Assembly: GCF_023195895.1 (NCBI RefSeq)
Contig: NZ_JALPRK010000022.1
Span: forward strand, 29,662 to 93,661
DNA length: 64,000 nucleotides
Source: Paenibacillus mellifer
Lineage (GTDB): Bacteria; Bacillota; Bacilli; Paenibacillales; Paenibacillaceae
Direction: 5' to 3'
Shown here: piece after piece, positions 41,543-50,152 of the stretch
How the letters are laid out: each line of letters starts with the position of its first letter
How positions within the stretch are numbered: position 1 is the stretch's first letter
The notes under the pieces: model-generated
The model's database searches: none
What the model was told of the DNA's origin: nothing
Seen by the model: only the letters and a program-made list of their open reading frames with translations
Program-made: the position numbers and the translations under genes

Positions 41543-42703
41543 ATGAAGCTGGACATGACGACATTACTGCAAACCTTAAGCGAATATAATTGGATCACGG
41601 TGCTGCTGTTGGTTGTGTTGCTGGGTTCGGTGCTGCAGGGTTTGGTGCGCGGTGCTTCCCGCTCAGCCGGGCGTCTGTTCGCGTTGCTTAGCGGCGGCGT
41701 GTTATCTCTGATCGGCATCGCAGTAGCCATCCCTTTAACAATGTGGGTGTCGCCGAAGGCTCAGGTTTGGCTGTCGGCGCTGCCGCTTCCGGAACGGGAG
41801 CTAGCTCGGTGGGAGCAAGTTCTGTATACGCTGATCATGGCGATACGGGATTTTCCGCTGATGCGGTTTGCGGTTGTATTCCTCCTGCTGTATTGGTTGA
41901 TACGCACCTTGGCAGGATTTGCGATGTTGTTCTTCCGAGGAGGGAGCGGCCTGTTCGGCTGGCTATTCTCCGGTGGGGATCGTCCGGCTTCCCTGCTCAG
42001 CCGTTTGACCGGTGCGGGGATCGGGGCGGTTATCGGAGCGGCGCGCTGTCTGATGCTGATTGCCTTGTTGTTTATCGTTGTGACGGTGAACCCGAACAGC
42101 GGGTTCAGCCGTTACGTGGAAGCCTCCCCGGTTTACCAGCAAGGGGCGAGGACGGTAATCGAGCCGCTCACCGGCAATTTGATTAAGGAGAAGCTGCCGG
42201 TCTTTACCCGGAGTGTAGAAGCGGAGCTTGGCAGCATTCTACAGCAGAAATATGAAGTCATTGATGCCAACATCCCGGATTCCATCGAGTTGGCCGCGGC
42301 GGAAATTGCCAAAGGGGCCGATACGGACGAGGAGAAGGCGCGCCGGTTGTACGACTGGGTTGGGACGCGGGTGTCATATGATTACGATAAAGTGAAAGAC
42401 TATGAGGAAAAGGGGATCTGGCACGAGCAAACGCCGCAAATGACGTTTGATACCAAGCGTGGGGTCTGCATCGATTATTCTCGGCTCTATGCTTTGATGG
42501 CCAGATCCCAGGGGCTTCAGGTGAAGGTCGTGACCGGTCTAGGTTACGACGGACAAGGCGGGTACGGGCCTCATGCCTGGAACGAGGTGTTTTTGCCTGA
42601 GAAAAATACTTGGGTCCCGCTTGATTCCACTTGGGCCAAGAGTGGCGATTGGTTTAATCCGCCGGCGTTCAACGAAACCCACGTCCCCGACAAACTCATC
42701 TAG
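41543..42703 (+). CDS. membrane protein with C-terminal transglutaminase-like domain
   Basis: A 386-residue protein. The N-terminal ~190 residues hold about four to five membrane helices in a CvpA-like layout. The C-terminal part has a transglutaminase-like fold with the triad Cys309 (GVCIDYSR), His344 (GPHAWNEV) and Asp361 (PLDSTW). In bacteria this fold usually belongs to peptidases or cell-wall enzymes. Placement just before two penicillin-binding proteins hints at envelope work, but a 315-base gap with the repeat lies between. ATG 41543 follows ACGGAGGAT. Confidence 0.85.
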   Translation: MKLDMTTLLQTLSEYNWITVLLLVVLLGSVLQGLVRGASRSAGRLFALLSGGVLSLIGIAVAIPLTMWVSPKAQVWLSALPLPERELARWEQVLYTLIMAIRDFPLMRFAVVFLLLYWLIRTLAGFAMLFFRGGSGLFGWLFSGGDRPASLLSRLTGAGIGAVIGAARCLMLIALLFIVVTVNPNSGFSRYVEASPVYQQGARTVIEPLTGNLIKEKLPVFTRSVEAELGSILQQKYEVIDANIPDSIELAAAEIAKGADTDEEKARRLYDWVGTRVSYDYDKVKDYEEKGIWHEQTPQMTFDTKRGVCIDYSRLYALMARSQGLQVKVVTGLGYDGQGGYGPHAWNEVFLPEKNTWVPLDSTWAKSGDWFNPPAFNETHVPDKLI

Positions 42704-42719
42704 AGGTTGTCAAAAAATA

Positions 42720-42871
42720 AGGTTCTGATCACGAAGTGCAGGCTCTGAAGCGTAATCGGCATCGAATCTTGAATTCAGCCGGTCCCTCCGTGTGCTCACG
42801 TAGGCTTACCTACGCTGCGCTACTCGGTCCCTGCTTCATCCAACCTTCTTGGTGCTGAGAACCTGATTTTT
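42720..42871. repeat. intergenic palindromic repeat, copy 2
   Basis: The second copy of the element seen at 40799. Its ends are AGGTTCT (42720-42726) and AGAACCT (42858-42864), then TGATTTTTT. The inner hairpin is CGTAGG-CTTA-CCTACG at 42799-42814. Shared words include ATCGAATCTTGAATTCAGCC and TTCATCCAACCTTCT. Its position 17 bases after a stop codon and the T-run after the closing arm suggest it could also end transcription. Confidence 0.8.
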
Positions 42872-43018
42872 TGAACTTCATTACAAGTAAACCTGACGAA
42901 CCCGACGAAAATTACTGGAAACGGGGTGTAACTTCACCGCGCCTTATTTCGTTATGATACTATAGAGTAGGTTGTCAACGAGCTAAATGATTTAAGGGAT
43001 AGAAAGTAGGGGAACACC

Positions 43019-45112
43019 TTGAAAAGCACTTATGTTAAAGATCCGCAAGATCAGGAAATTGCTATGCAGCGCCATTTTAATATCCGGTTGAACATGTTTT
43101 TCTTTAGTGCTTTTGCCATATTCACCGTGATCATTGTGCGTCTCGCAATATTACAGTTCGTGGAAGGGCCGACATTGTCCCAGCAGGAGAGCAATTTGCG
43201 GGTCAAGGACGTGCCGCTGTCGCCAACGCGCGGAACGATTTATGCAGCAGCAGGTGAAAAGTTAGCCTACTCCACGCCGGTCCAATCGCTGTACATCACG
43301 CTGCAGAAGGATTATAGCAACGCAACGGAAAAGGGGAAAACCAATCGTCCTGAGGCTTTGGCTTTGGTCAAGGAGCTGAAGGAGGTTTTTGATAAATTCG
43401 GTACGGCGGACACGAAAATGACCGAAGAGGAAATCATCAAAGCGATGGACCTCGATTACCGGCAAAATAACGGATTTACACCGCGCCGGATCAAGATCGA
43501 TCTGACGGCTGCGGAAGTCGCTTACTTCCTGGAACGGAAAAGTGATTTTCCGGGAATCGACATTGTGGAGGAAAGTATTCGCCATTACGATCCCGATACG
43601 GTAGCTGTTCAAACGATCGGATATATTAAGAAATATAAAGGCGCCTCTACGTCGCTTGATAAATACAAGCAGATTCGAGAATCGAACAATGATGATCCGG
43701 CGATGCAGTACACGGAAACCGAGGACGTCGGTTATGACGGCCTGGAGCTGTATTATCAGGACGAGCTCCGTGGGAAAAACGGGTATAAGAGCGTACCGAT
43801 CGATCCACGGAATATGGCTACCGGGATCGCTGAAATCACGCCTCCGGAAAAAGGGCATGACTTACACACGACGATCAACAAGAACATCCAGATGACTGCG
43901 GAGCAGGCAATTCTCGATCAGATCGAATGGGTGCATACCCATCCGGTATCCGGCAAGGTCCATCCGAACGCCAAAACCGGTTATGCCGTTGCGATGGAAG
44001 TGGAAACCGGCAACGTTGTGGCTATGGCCAGTATGCCGGACTATGATACCAACGTATGGCAATCCGGCGGGGTATCTGCGGACAACTGGACGAATATCTC
44101 TTCCAATTACCAGAACGGTACGATCACGCCAATCAGTTCCGGACGTTCGGGGCATAACATGGAGTCTGTCATTTTGTTAGGTTCCACCATCAAGCCCTTG
44201 TCGGTTTTGATCGGATTGAATGAGGGTTTGTTTACGACCAGTACGTATTATCATGACTCCGGGATCGCTTATTTCGGGCGAAATGATTCTGCTAGCGTGC
44301 GCAACTCGCAACGACACGCCTACGGTTCAATCGATCCGGCGAGCGCAATCCGTCATTCCTCGAATACGTTTATGGTTGATATGGTCGGTGAGAAGCTGTA
44401 TAACAGATACGGTTCAAAAGGAATTGAGATTTGGGATAACTACATGAAGCAGTTTGGCCTGGGGATTTCGACCGGTGTGGATCTGCCAAATGAATATTTA
44501 GGCAAACTCGAGTATACAAATGAATCGGAGACGGCATTATCCCGACTTGCCTATGCTTCCTTTGGACAGCAAGGGAAATACACCGCGATGCAGCTCGCCC
44601 AATATACGACGACTTTGGCTACGAGAGGGAAACGCATGGAACCGCATCTCGTCAGCAAAATCACCGATACCGACGGCAATATCGTCAAGGAATTCAAGCC
44701 GGTGGTTCTCAATGAGGCCAAATTTAACGACGCTTATTGGAAAGAGGTTATCGGCGGAATGGAGACCGAAGTTTCCTTTGCCTTCTCGGGGTTCCCTTAT
44801 GACTTCGCCAGAAAAACCGGGACCTCGGAGCAATGGGCGGACGGTGCCAATCGCGATAACGGCGTATTTATTGCATTTGCGCCGCGGGAGAACCCGAAGC
44901 TGGCGGTCGCTGTCGTCATTCCAGAGGGAGGATTCGGTGCCTACAGTGCCGCGCCCGTTGCTCGTAAAATTTTCGATGCGTACGATCAGGAATACGGCCT
45001 GGACGGTGTGCCGAAGAAAACGAAAAACCAACAGCAATCTAGCAACAACCCAACCGGGAATCAATCTGGGAATCAAACCGGGAATCAAACCGGGAATCAA
45101 ACCAACCCTTAA
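43019..45112 (+). CDS. class B penicillin-binding protein 2, first tandem copy
   Basis: A 697-residue peptidoglycan transpeptidase of the PBP2/PbpA-PbpH group, which builds side-wall peptidoglycan during elongation. One membrane anchor lies near residues 27-47, followed by the dimerisation/pedestal domain and the transpeptidase domain. Active-site motifs are Ser389-Thr-Ile-Lys392, Ser447-Ser-Asn449 and Lys599-Thr-Gly601. The C-terminal tail is Gln/Asn-rich with GNQTGNQT repeats and is absent from the second copy. The start is TTG 43019 after AGTAGGGGA. A close paralogue follows after a terminator. Confidence 0.93.
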   Translation: MKSTYVKDPQDQEIAMQRHFNIRLNMFFFSAFAIFTVIIVRLAILQFVEGPTLSQQESNLRVKDVPLSPTRGTIYAAAGEKLAYSTPVQSLYITLQKDYSNATEKGKTNRPEALALVKELKEVFDKFGTADTKMTEEEIIKAMDLDYRQNNGFTPRRIKIDLTAAEVAYFLERKSDFPGIDIVEESIRHYDPDTVAVQTIGYIKKYKGASTSLDKYKQIRESNNDDPAMQYTETEDVGYDGLELYYQDELRGKNGYKSVPIDPRNMATGIAEITPPEKGHDLHTTINKNIQMTAEQAILDQIEWVHTHPVSGKVHPNAKTGYAVAMEVETGNVVAMASMPDYDTNVWQSGGVSADNWTNISSNYQNGTITPISSGRSGHNMESVILLGSTIKPLSVLIGLNEGLFTTSTYYHDSGIAYFGRNDSASVRNSQRHAYGSIDPASAIRHSSNTFMVDMVGEKLYNRYGSKGIEIWDNYMKQFGLGISTGVDLPNEYLGKLEYTNESETALSRLAYASFGQQGKYTAMQLAQYTTTLATRGKRMEPHLVSKITDTDGNIVKEFKPVVLNEAKFNDAYWKEVIGGMETEVSFAFSGFPYDFARKTGTSEQWADGANRDNGVFIAFAPRENPKLAVAVVIPEGGFGAYSAAPVARKIFDAYDQEYGLDGVPKKTKNQQQSSNNPTGNQSGNQTGNQTGNQTNP

Positions 45113-45130
45113 CTGAATATTTGAACAGCA

Positions 45131-45169
45131 GCGACCTTTTCACATGATGTTGAGAAGGTCGCTTTTTTT
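45131..45169 (+). terminator. terminator between the two PBP genes
   Basis: GCGACCTTTTC (45131-45141) pairs with GAGAAGGTCGC (45152-45162) with one G-U, then seven T. The two PBP genes are thus probably separate transcripts or linked by readthrough. Confidence 0.85.
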
Positions 45170-45221
45170 GATTCCCGGGGTCCCCAGTTGATCAAGTGGT
45201 GAGAGGCGGGAAGGAAATCAG

Positions 45222-47222
45222 ATGAGTAGATACGTTTCCGAGGATCCTCAAGAACAGCAGGCTTCCATGCGGCGTCATTTCCATATTCGATTGAATCTTT
45301 TCTTCTTCAGCGCATTTACCATATTCACGATCATCATCGTAAGGCTTGCGATCATGCAGTTTGTGGAAGGGCCAACGCTCTCCAAGGAAGAAACGAGGAT
45401 GAGGGTTCGGGAGGTGCCGGTGCCACCGGTTCGAGGCTCGATCCTGGCGGCGGGAGGAGAGAAGCTGGCTTATTCGACGCCGGTACAATCCTTGTATTTG
45501 ACCCTGCAGAAGAGCAACTACGATCCGGCAACCGAAATAGGCCGAGCAAATCTGGCGGAGGCCAAGGCTTTGGCCCATGAGCTGAAGAAGGCTTTCGATA
45601 CGTATGGGGATCCTGCGAGTAAAATGACGGAGGAAGCCATTCTCGAGACGATGGATCTCCAATTCCGCTTTGGCGGCGGATTTGTTCCCCGCAGGATCAA
45701 AAGCGAGTTGACCGAGAAGGAAGTCGCGTTTTTTTTGTCGCAAAAAAGCGAGTTTCCGGGGTTAGACATTATCGAGGATTCGGTACGCCATTACGATCCG
45801 GACCTGGTAGCGGTACAAACGGTCGGTTATCTTAAGAAGTACAGGTCCACGTACGATTTGGAATGGTATAAGCCGATCCGGGAGAGTCGGGACTCCGATC
45901 CGGCACTGCAGTATACGGAAGACGAATTCGTCGGATTCGACGGTCTGGAGATGTACTATCAACAGGAGTTGCGCGGCAAAAACGGATACAAACGGGTGCC
46001 GATCGATCCGCGCAATATGGCGAATGGCGTAGCTGAAATCATTCCTCCGGTGAAGGGTTACAACCTGCATACTACGCTGAACAAGAAGGTGCAGCTGGCG
46101 GCGGAACAAGCGATTCTGGACCAAATCCAGTGGGTTCGCCAGAACCCTGTCTCCGGGAAGGTGCATCCTTACGCCCAGACGGGGTATGCCGTAGCGATGG
46201 AGGTTGATACGGGCAACGTGATCGCGATGGCCAGCATGCCCGATTACGATACGAATTTATGGCAAACCGGTAGTATGGATACTCGGGAGTTCGAGAAAAT
46301 CCGGGAGAACTACAAAAACGGGACCATCACGCCATACAGCTCCGGACGTTCGGGCCATGAGTTCGAATCGACAGTCTACCTGGGTTCCACAATTAAACCG
46401 TTGTCCGTACTAATCGGGCTGAACGAAAAGCTGTTTACGACCCAAACGAAGTATACCGACCGCGGAGTGGCTTATTTCGGACGCAACGATTCGGCGAGAG
46501 TCCGAAATTCCTCAAACCATATTTACGGTTCCATCGATCCCGGGCTGGCCATTCGTTACTCGTCTAACGCATTTATGGTCGATATGGTCGGGGAGAAGCT
46601 CTATAACAAATACCGCGCCAATGGCATCGAGATTTGGGACGACTATATGAAGCAGTTTGGGTTAGGCACCTCTACGGGAATAGATTTACCTGGCGAGTAT
46701 TTGGGGACATTGGAGTACAATGACGAAACGCAAACGTCGCTGTCCCGTTTAGCTTACGCCTCATTTGGACAACAAGGCAAATATACAGCGATGCAGCTGG
46801 CGCAATATACGGCAACCTTGGCGAATCGGGGGAAACGCATGCAGCCCAGGCTCGTGCAAAAAATGACCGATGACTCGGGAAACATGGTGCTGGAATTCAC
46901 CCCCCAGGTGCTGAACGAAATCAAAATGAACGAGGCCTTCTGGGATGAAGTTATCGGCGGCATGCGGACAGATGTTAGCGCCTTTGCTGGGTTTCTCTAC
47001 GATTTTGCCCGCAAGACGGGAACCTCGGAGCAAGCTTACAAAGATGAGCTATTGGAAAATGGGGTGTTTATTGCGTTTGCGCCGCGGGAAAATCCGAAGT
47101 TGGCGGTGGCGGTCGTCATCCCCGAAGGCGGATTTGGCGCTCATAGCGGCGCTCCGGTCGCTCGCAAAATCTTCGATGCGTATGATCGGGAATACGGGTT
47201 GACCGGTCCTCCCCCAAAATAA
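45222..47222 (+). CDS. class B penicillin-binding protein 2, second tandem copy
   Basis: A 666-residue paralogue of the preceding protein, similar along its whole length, including identical stretches such as RLAYASFGQQGKYTAMQLAQ. Motifs are Ser389-Thr-Ile-Lys, Ser-Ser-Asn near 447-449 and Lys598-Thr-Gly. The distance from start to the active Ser is the same in both copies. It lacks the repetitive Gln/Asn tail. ATG 45222 follows GGGAAGGAAATC. Both copies keep all catalytic residues, so both are probably functional and may differ in timing, for example growth against spore formation or outgrowth. Confidence 0.93.
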   Translation: MSRYVSEDPQEQQASMRRHFHIRLNLFFFSAFTIFTIIIVRLAIMQFVEGPTLSKEETRMRVREVPVPPVRGSILAAGGEKLAYSTPVQSLYLTLQKSNYDPATEIGRANLAEAKALAHELKKAFDTYGDPASKMTEEAILETMDLQFRFGGGFVPRRIKSELTEKEVAFFLSQKSEFPGLDIIEDSVRHYDPDLVAVQTVGYLKKYRSTYDLEWYKPIRESRDSDPALQYTEDEFVGFDGLEMYYQQELRGKNGYKRVPIDPRNMANGVAEIIPPVKGYNLHTTLNKKVQLAAEQAILDQIQWVRQNPVSGKVHPYAQTGYAVAMEVDTGNVIAMASMPDYDTNLWQTGSMDTREFEKIRENYKNGTITPYSSGRSGHEFESTVYLGSTIKPLSVLIGLNEKLFTTQTKYTDRGVAYFGRNDSARVRNSSNHIYGSIDPGLAIRYSSNAFMVDMVGEKLYNKYRANGIEIWDDYMKQFGLGTSTGIDLPGEYLGTLEYNDETQTSLSRLAYASFGQQGKYTAMQLAQYTATLANRGKRMQPRLVQKMTDDSGNMVLEFTPQVLNEIKMNEAFWDEVIGGMRTDVSAFAGFLYDFARKTGTSEQAYKDELLENGVFIAFAPRENPKLAVAVVIPEGGFGAHSGAPVARKIFDAYDREYGLTGPPPK

Positions 47223-47238
47223 TCGATTCGAGATGATG

Positions 47239-47266
47239 GCCCTGTTCGCTGAGCGGGGCTTTTTTT
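47239..47266 (+). terminator. terminator after the second PBP gene
   Basis: GCCCTGTTC and GAGCGGGGC (47239-47259) pair with G-U pairs around a 3-base loop, followed by seven T. Confidence 0.8.
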
Positions 47267-47302
47267 GCGAGAAATTTTTTTTGGATACCCAGGAAATTTT
47301 CC

Positions 47303-47331
47303 TTGCTTTTTGGTAATCCCTTGCTTAAAAT
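47303..47331 (+). promoter_or_regulatory. promoter of the manganese ABC operon
   Basis: TTGCTT (47303-47308), exactly 17 bases, then TAAAAT (47326-47331). The MntR-like site begins at its last base and would cover the transcription start. Confidence 0.6.
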
Positions 47332-47346
47332 TTGCACTAAGGAAAC
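47331..47346 (+). promoter_or_regulatory. MntR-like operator
   Basis: TTTGCACTAAGGAAAC closely resembles known B. subtilis MntR sites (TTTGCATNAGGGAAAC type). It overlaps the end of the -10 element and the expected start point, where Mn-bound MntR would block transcription. This favours manganese over zinc as the substrate of the operon. Confidence 0.7.
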
Positions 47347-47434
47347 ATTTTTAAATTAAACTAAAAAACAAAGTCTAAGCAAACAAGTGTTTACTTGTAC
47401 AACATTATTGATTTCTAGGAGGGGAGAAGCGAAC

Positions 47435-48409
47435 ATGGATGAGCTCAAGGTGAAGAAAAGCCCGCTAGAGAGGGCCAAAATGACGCTTGGCGTATTGGCG
47501 TTAATCGTATTGGCCGCTTGCTCGAAAGTGGAAGGTCAGGCGGATCAAGTTCGGGATTCCGCGGTCGATTCACCGGTACAGGTGGTGGCTACGATCGGGA
47601 TGATTACAGATGTCGTCCAGGAGGTTGGCGGCGAGCAGGTCGAGGTGAACGGTCTGATGGGTCCGGGAGTGGACCCGCATCTATACAAGGCATCGCAGGG
47701 GGATATCGAGAAGCTGGATAACGCGGAGGTTGTGTTTTACGGCGGACTGCATTTGGAAGGGAAAATGACGGAAATTTTCGAGAAACTGGAACACAAGAAG
47801 CGGACCGTGGCGGTTTCAAAGGATATTGATCCAGCGGTATTGCGCTCCGGAGCAAATGCCGGCGGCACGCAATACGATCCGCATATTTGGTTTAATGTCC
47901 AGCACTGGATTGCAGCTACGCAAACTATTCGTGATACGTTGTCCTCCTACGATCCGGACCATGCGGAAGTTTACCGCCAGAATGCCGAGGCGTACATTGG
48001 GGAACTGGAGAAGCTCGATGCGGAAGTGAAGGAACGTATCGCTGAAATTCCTGAACAGGATCGGGTTCTGGTGACGGCACATGATGCGTTTGGCTATTTC
48101 GGTGATGCCTACGGGATCAAGGTGATGGGATTACAGGGGATCAGCACTGCAGCGGAATACGGTTCGAAGGACGTCGCCAAGCTTCGTGATTTCTTGGTCG
48201 AAAACAAGATCAAAGCCGTATTCGTGGAATCAAGTATTCCCACCAAATCGATGGAGGCCGTCATTGCCGGAGCCGCTAAGCTAGGGCATACCGTCGAAAT
48301 TGGCGGCGAGCTGTATTCCGACTCCTTGGGGGAAGCCGGATCCGGGGCGGACACGTACATTCATATGGTCCGGCATAATGTGAACACCATCGTTGAGGCG
48401 TTGAAATAA
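47435..48409 (+). CDS. mntA: manganese-type ABC transporter binding lipoprotein
   Basis: A 324-residue cluster A-I metal-binding lipoprotein (TroA/MntA/ZnuA fold). The lipobox is LAAC with Cys29. Metal ligands fit the family: His in GVDPHLYKAS, His in DPHIWFN, an acidic/His site in AHDAFGYFGDAYG and a C-terminal Asp in GADTYIHMV. There is no His-rich loop of the kind common in ZnuA, which, with the MntR-like operator, favours Mn. ATG 47435 follows AGGAGGGGAG. First gene of a four-gene operon. Confidence 0.9.
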   Translation: MDELKVKKSPLERAKMTLGVLALIVLAACSKVEGQADQVRDSAVDSPVQVVATIGMITDVVQEVGGEQVEVNGLMGPGVDPHLYKASQGDIEKLDNAEVVFYGGLHLEGKMTEIFEKLEHKKRTVAVSKDIDPAVLRSGANAGGTQYDPHIWFNVQHWIAATQTIRDTLSSYDPDHAEVYRQNAEAYIGELEKLDAEVKERIAEIPEQDRVLVTAHDAFGYFGDAYGIKVMGLQGISTAAEYGSKDVAKLRDFLVENKIKAVFVESSIPTKSMEAVIAGAAKLGHTVEIGGELYSDSLGEAGSGADTYIHMVRHNVNTIVEALK

Positions 48410-48433
48410 TCAATCCAGAAAGGGAGAACAGAG

Positions 48434-49192
48434 ATGAACGGATATCCGCTTGAAGTCAACCGCTTAACGGTGGCTTATCAGAAAAAGCCGGTGTTGCGAT
48501 CGGTATCTTTTCAAATACCGGAGGGCCAGTTGATTGGGATCCTCGGTCCAAACGGAGCGGGGAAATCCACGCTGTTAAAGGCGGTGCTAGGGCTGCTTCC
48601 GACTCTGGACGGTGAAGTTAGCATCTACGGTCGCTCCTACCGGGAACAACGCAAGCTAATCGGATATGTGCCCCAGCGCGAATCGGTTGATTGGGATTTC
48701 CCTACCCATGCGCTGGATGTAGTGATGATGGGGCGTTATGGCCAGCTTGGCTGGTTCCGCCGTCCGGGGGCCAAGGAGCGGCAGATCGCCATGGAATGTC
48801 TGGCTAAGGTAGGGATGGCGGAGTATGCCGGCCGTCAGATCAGCCAGCTGTCCGGCGGTCAGCAGCAGCGGGTGTTTCTGGCACGGGCGCTAGCGCAAAA
48901 TGCGCAGGTGTATTTTATGGATGAACCCTTTGCCGGCGTGGATGCCACCACGGAAAAGGCGATCATCGCCTTGCTGCACGAATTGAAGGAGCAAGGAAAA
49001 ACGGTTCTGGTCGTGCACCACGATTTATCCACGGTCAAAGAGTATTTCGATCATGTTCTGCTGTTAAACGGTGAATTGATTGCCGCAGGACCCACCCGAG
49101 AGACGTTTACACCGGATCATTTGCATCAGACGTATGGCGGAAGAATCGCTATGCTGGCGGATTTTAGCGCTGTGCCTGCAGGGAAGGTGTGA
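48434..49192 (+). CDS. mntB: manganese-type ABC transporter ATP-binding protein
   Basis: A 252-residue ABC ATPase. Walker A is GPNGAGKST near residue 38, the Q-loop is in [13 protein letters not shown], the signature is LSGGQQQR and Walker B is [12 protein letters not shown], with the switch His in LVVHHD. The RESVDWDFP segment is typical of Mn/Zn transporters. ATG 48434 follows AAAGGGAGAACAG, 24 bases after the lipoprotein gene. Confidence 0.93.
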   Translation: MNGYPLEVNRLTVAYQKKPVLRSVSFQIPEGQLIGILGPNGAGKSTLLKAVLGLLPTLDGEVSIYGRSYREQRKLIGYVPQRESVDWDFPTHALDVVMMGRYGQLGWFRRPGAKERQIAMECLAKVGMAEYAGRQISQLSGGQQQRVFLARALAQNAQVYFMDEPFAGVDATTEKAIIALLHELKEQGKTVLVVHHDLSTVKEYFDHVLLLNGELIAAGPTRETFTPDHLHQTYGGRIAMLADFSAVPAGKV

Positions 49193-49198
49193 TCAACG

Positions 49199-50152
49199 AT
49201 GTTTACGACATTATGGCAATGGATTACCGATCCGAACCTGCAGTGGATTTTGATGGGGTCCTTGCTGCTAGGCTTAGGCAGCGGCGTTATCGGATCCTTC
49301 ACCTATCTTCGCAAGCAAAGCTTGCTTGGAGATGCGCTGGCGCACGCTGCGTTGCCGGGAATTTGCATCGCGTTTATGCTAAGCGGTGTCAAATCAGTGG
49401 GGCTGTTTATGCTAGGCGCAATCCTTGCCGGGATGGCGGCGACGTTTGGAATATCCGCAATCACTCGTTATACGCGGATAAAGCAAGACGCGGCGCTTGG
49501 CATTGTGCTATCGGTGTTCTTCGGGATCGGAATCGTGATGTTGACGAAGATTCAGCACAGCGGCAATGGGAACCAAAGCGGCCTGGATAAATACATGTTT
49601 GGCCAGGCGGCCTCCATGATGCTCACGGACGTTTATCTGATGGGTACCGTTTCCGTCCTGTTGATCGTAGTCTGCGCTTTGCTCTTCAAAGAATTTAAGT
49701 TAGTAAGCTTTGATCCCAACTTTGCGAGGGGCATGGGACTTAAGGTAGCTTTCCTGGAACAATTGCTCTTGCTCATGACCGTCGTAGCGGTCGTCGTGGG
49801 GATTCAAGCTGTGGGGGTCGTGCTGGTGGCTGCCTTGCTGATTACACCGGCGGTTGCCGCTCGGTACTGGACCGATGCTTTGGGAATCATGGTCATGTTG
49901 GCCGGTGTATTCGGGGCGCTGTCGGGGGTCACCGGAACCTTGATCAGTTCGACCCTATCGAATCTGCCGACAGGTCCGGTCACGGTACTAGCGGCAACTG
50001 CATTGTTCGTTGTCTCCGCCGTGTTTGCGCCGAATCGGGGGCTGTTGGCGAAATGGGTGCGCCGCTGGCGCGGCCGCAGCGAGGTACAGCATCCCGCGGA
50101 GCTGGCGATGATCCGACAAACGGGGAACATGGTAGAAAGGGGGACGGAATAA
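49199..50152 (+). CDS. mntC: manganese-type ABC transporter permease
   Basis: A 317-residue ABC-3 family permease with about eight to nine helices. Conserved parts are GVIGSFTYLRKQSLLGDALAHAALPG and the C-terminal VGVVLVAALLITPAVAARYWTD. A basic cytoplasmic tail follows. ATG 49199 is six bases after the ATPase stop, and the next permease starts at the base after this stop codon. Confidence 0.92.
   Translation: MFTTLWQWITDPNLQWILMGSLLLGLGSGVIGSFTYLRKQSLLGDALAHAALPGICIAFMLSGVKSVGLFMLGAILAGMAATFGISAITRYTRIKQDAALGIVLSVFFGIGIVMLTKIQHSGNGNQSGLDKYMFGQAASMMLTDVYLMGTVSVLLIVVCALLFKEFKLVSFDPNFARGMGLKVAFLEQLLLLMTVVAVVVGIQAVGVVLVAALLITPAVAARYWTDALGIMVMLAGVFGALSGVTGTLISSTLSNLPTGPVTVLAATALFVVSAVFAPNRGLLAKWVRRWRGRSEVQHPAELAMIRQTGNMVERGTE

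Noticed and set aside
40799..42871. Insertion sequence made of the two repeat copies and the genes between
   Set aside because: The copies lie in the same orientation around ordinary membrane-protein genes, and no transposase is present; a composite element is not supported.
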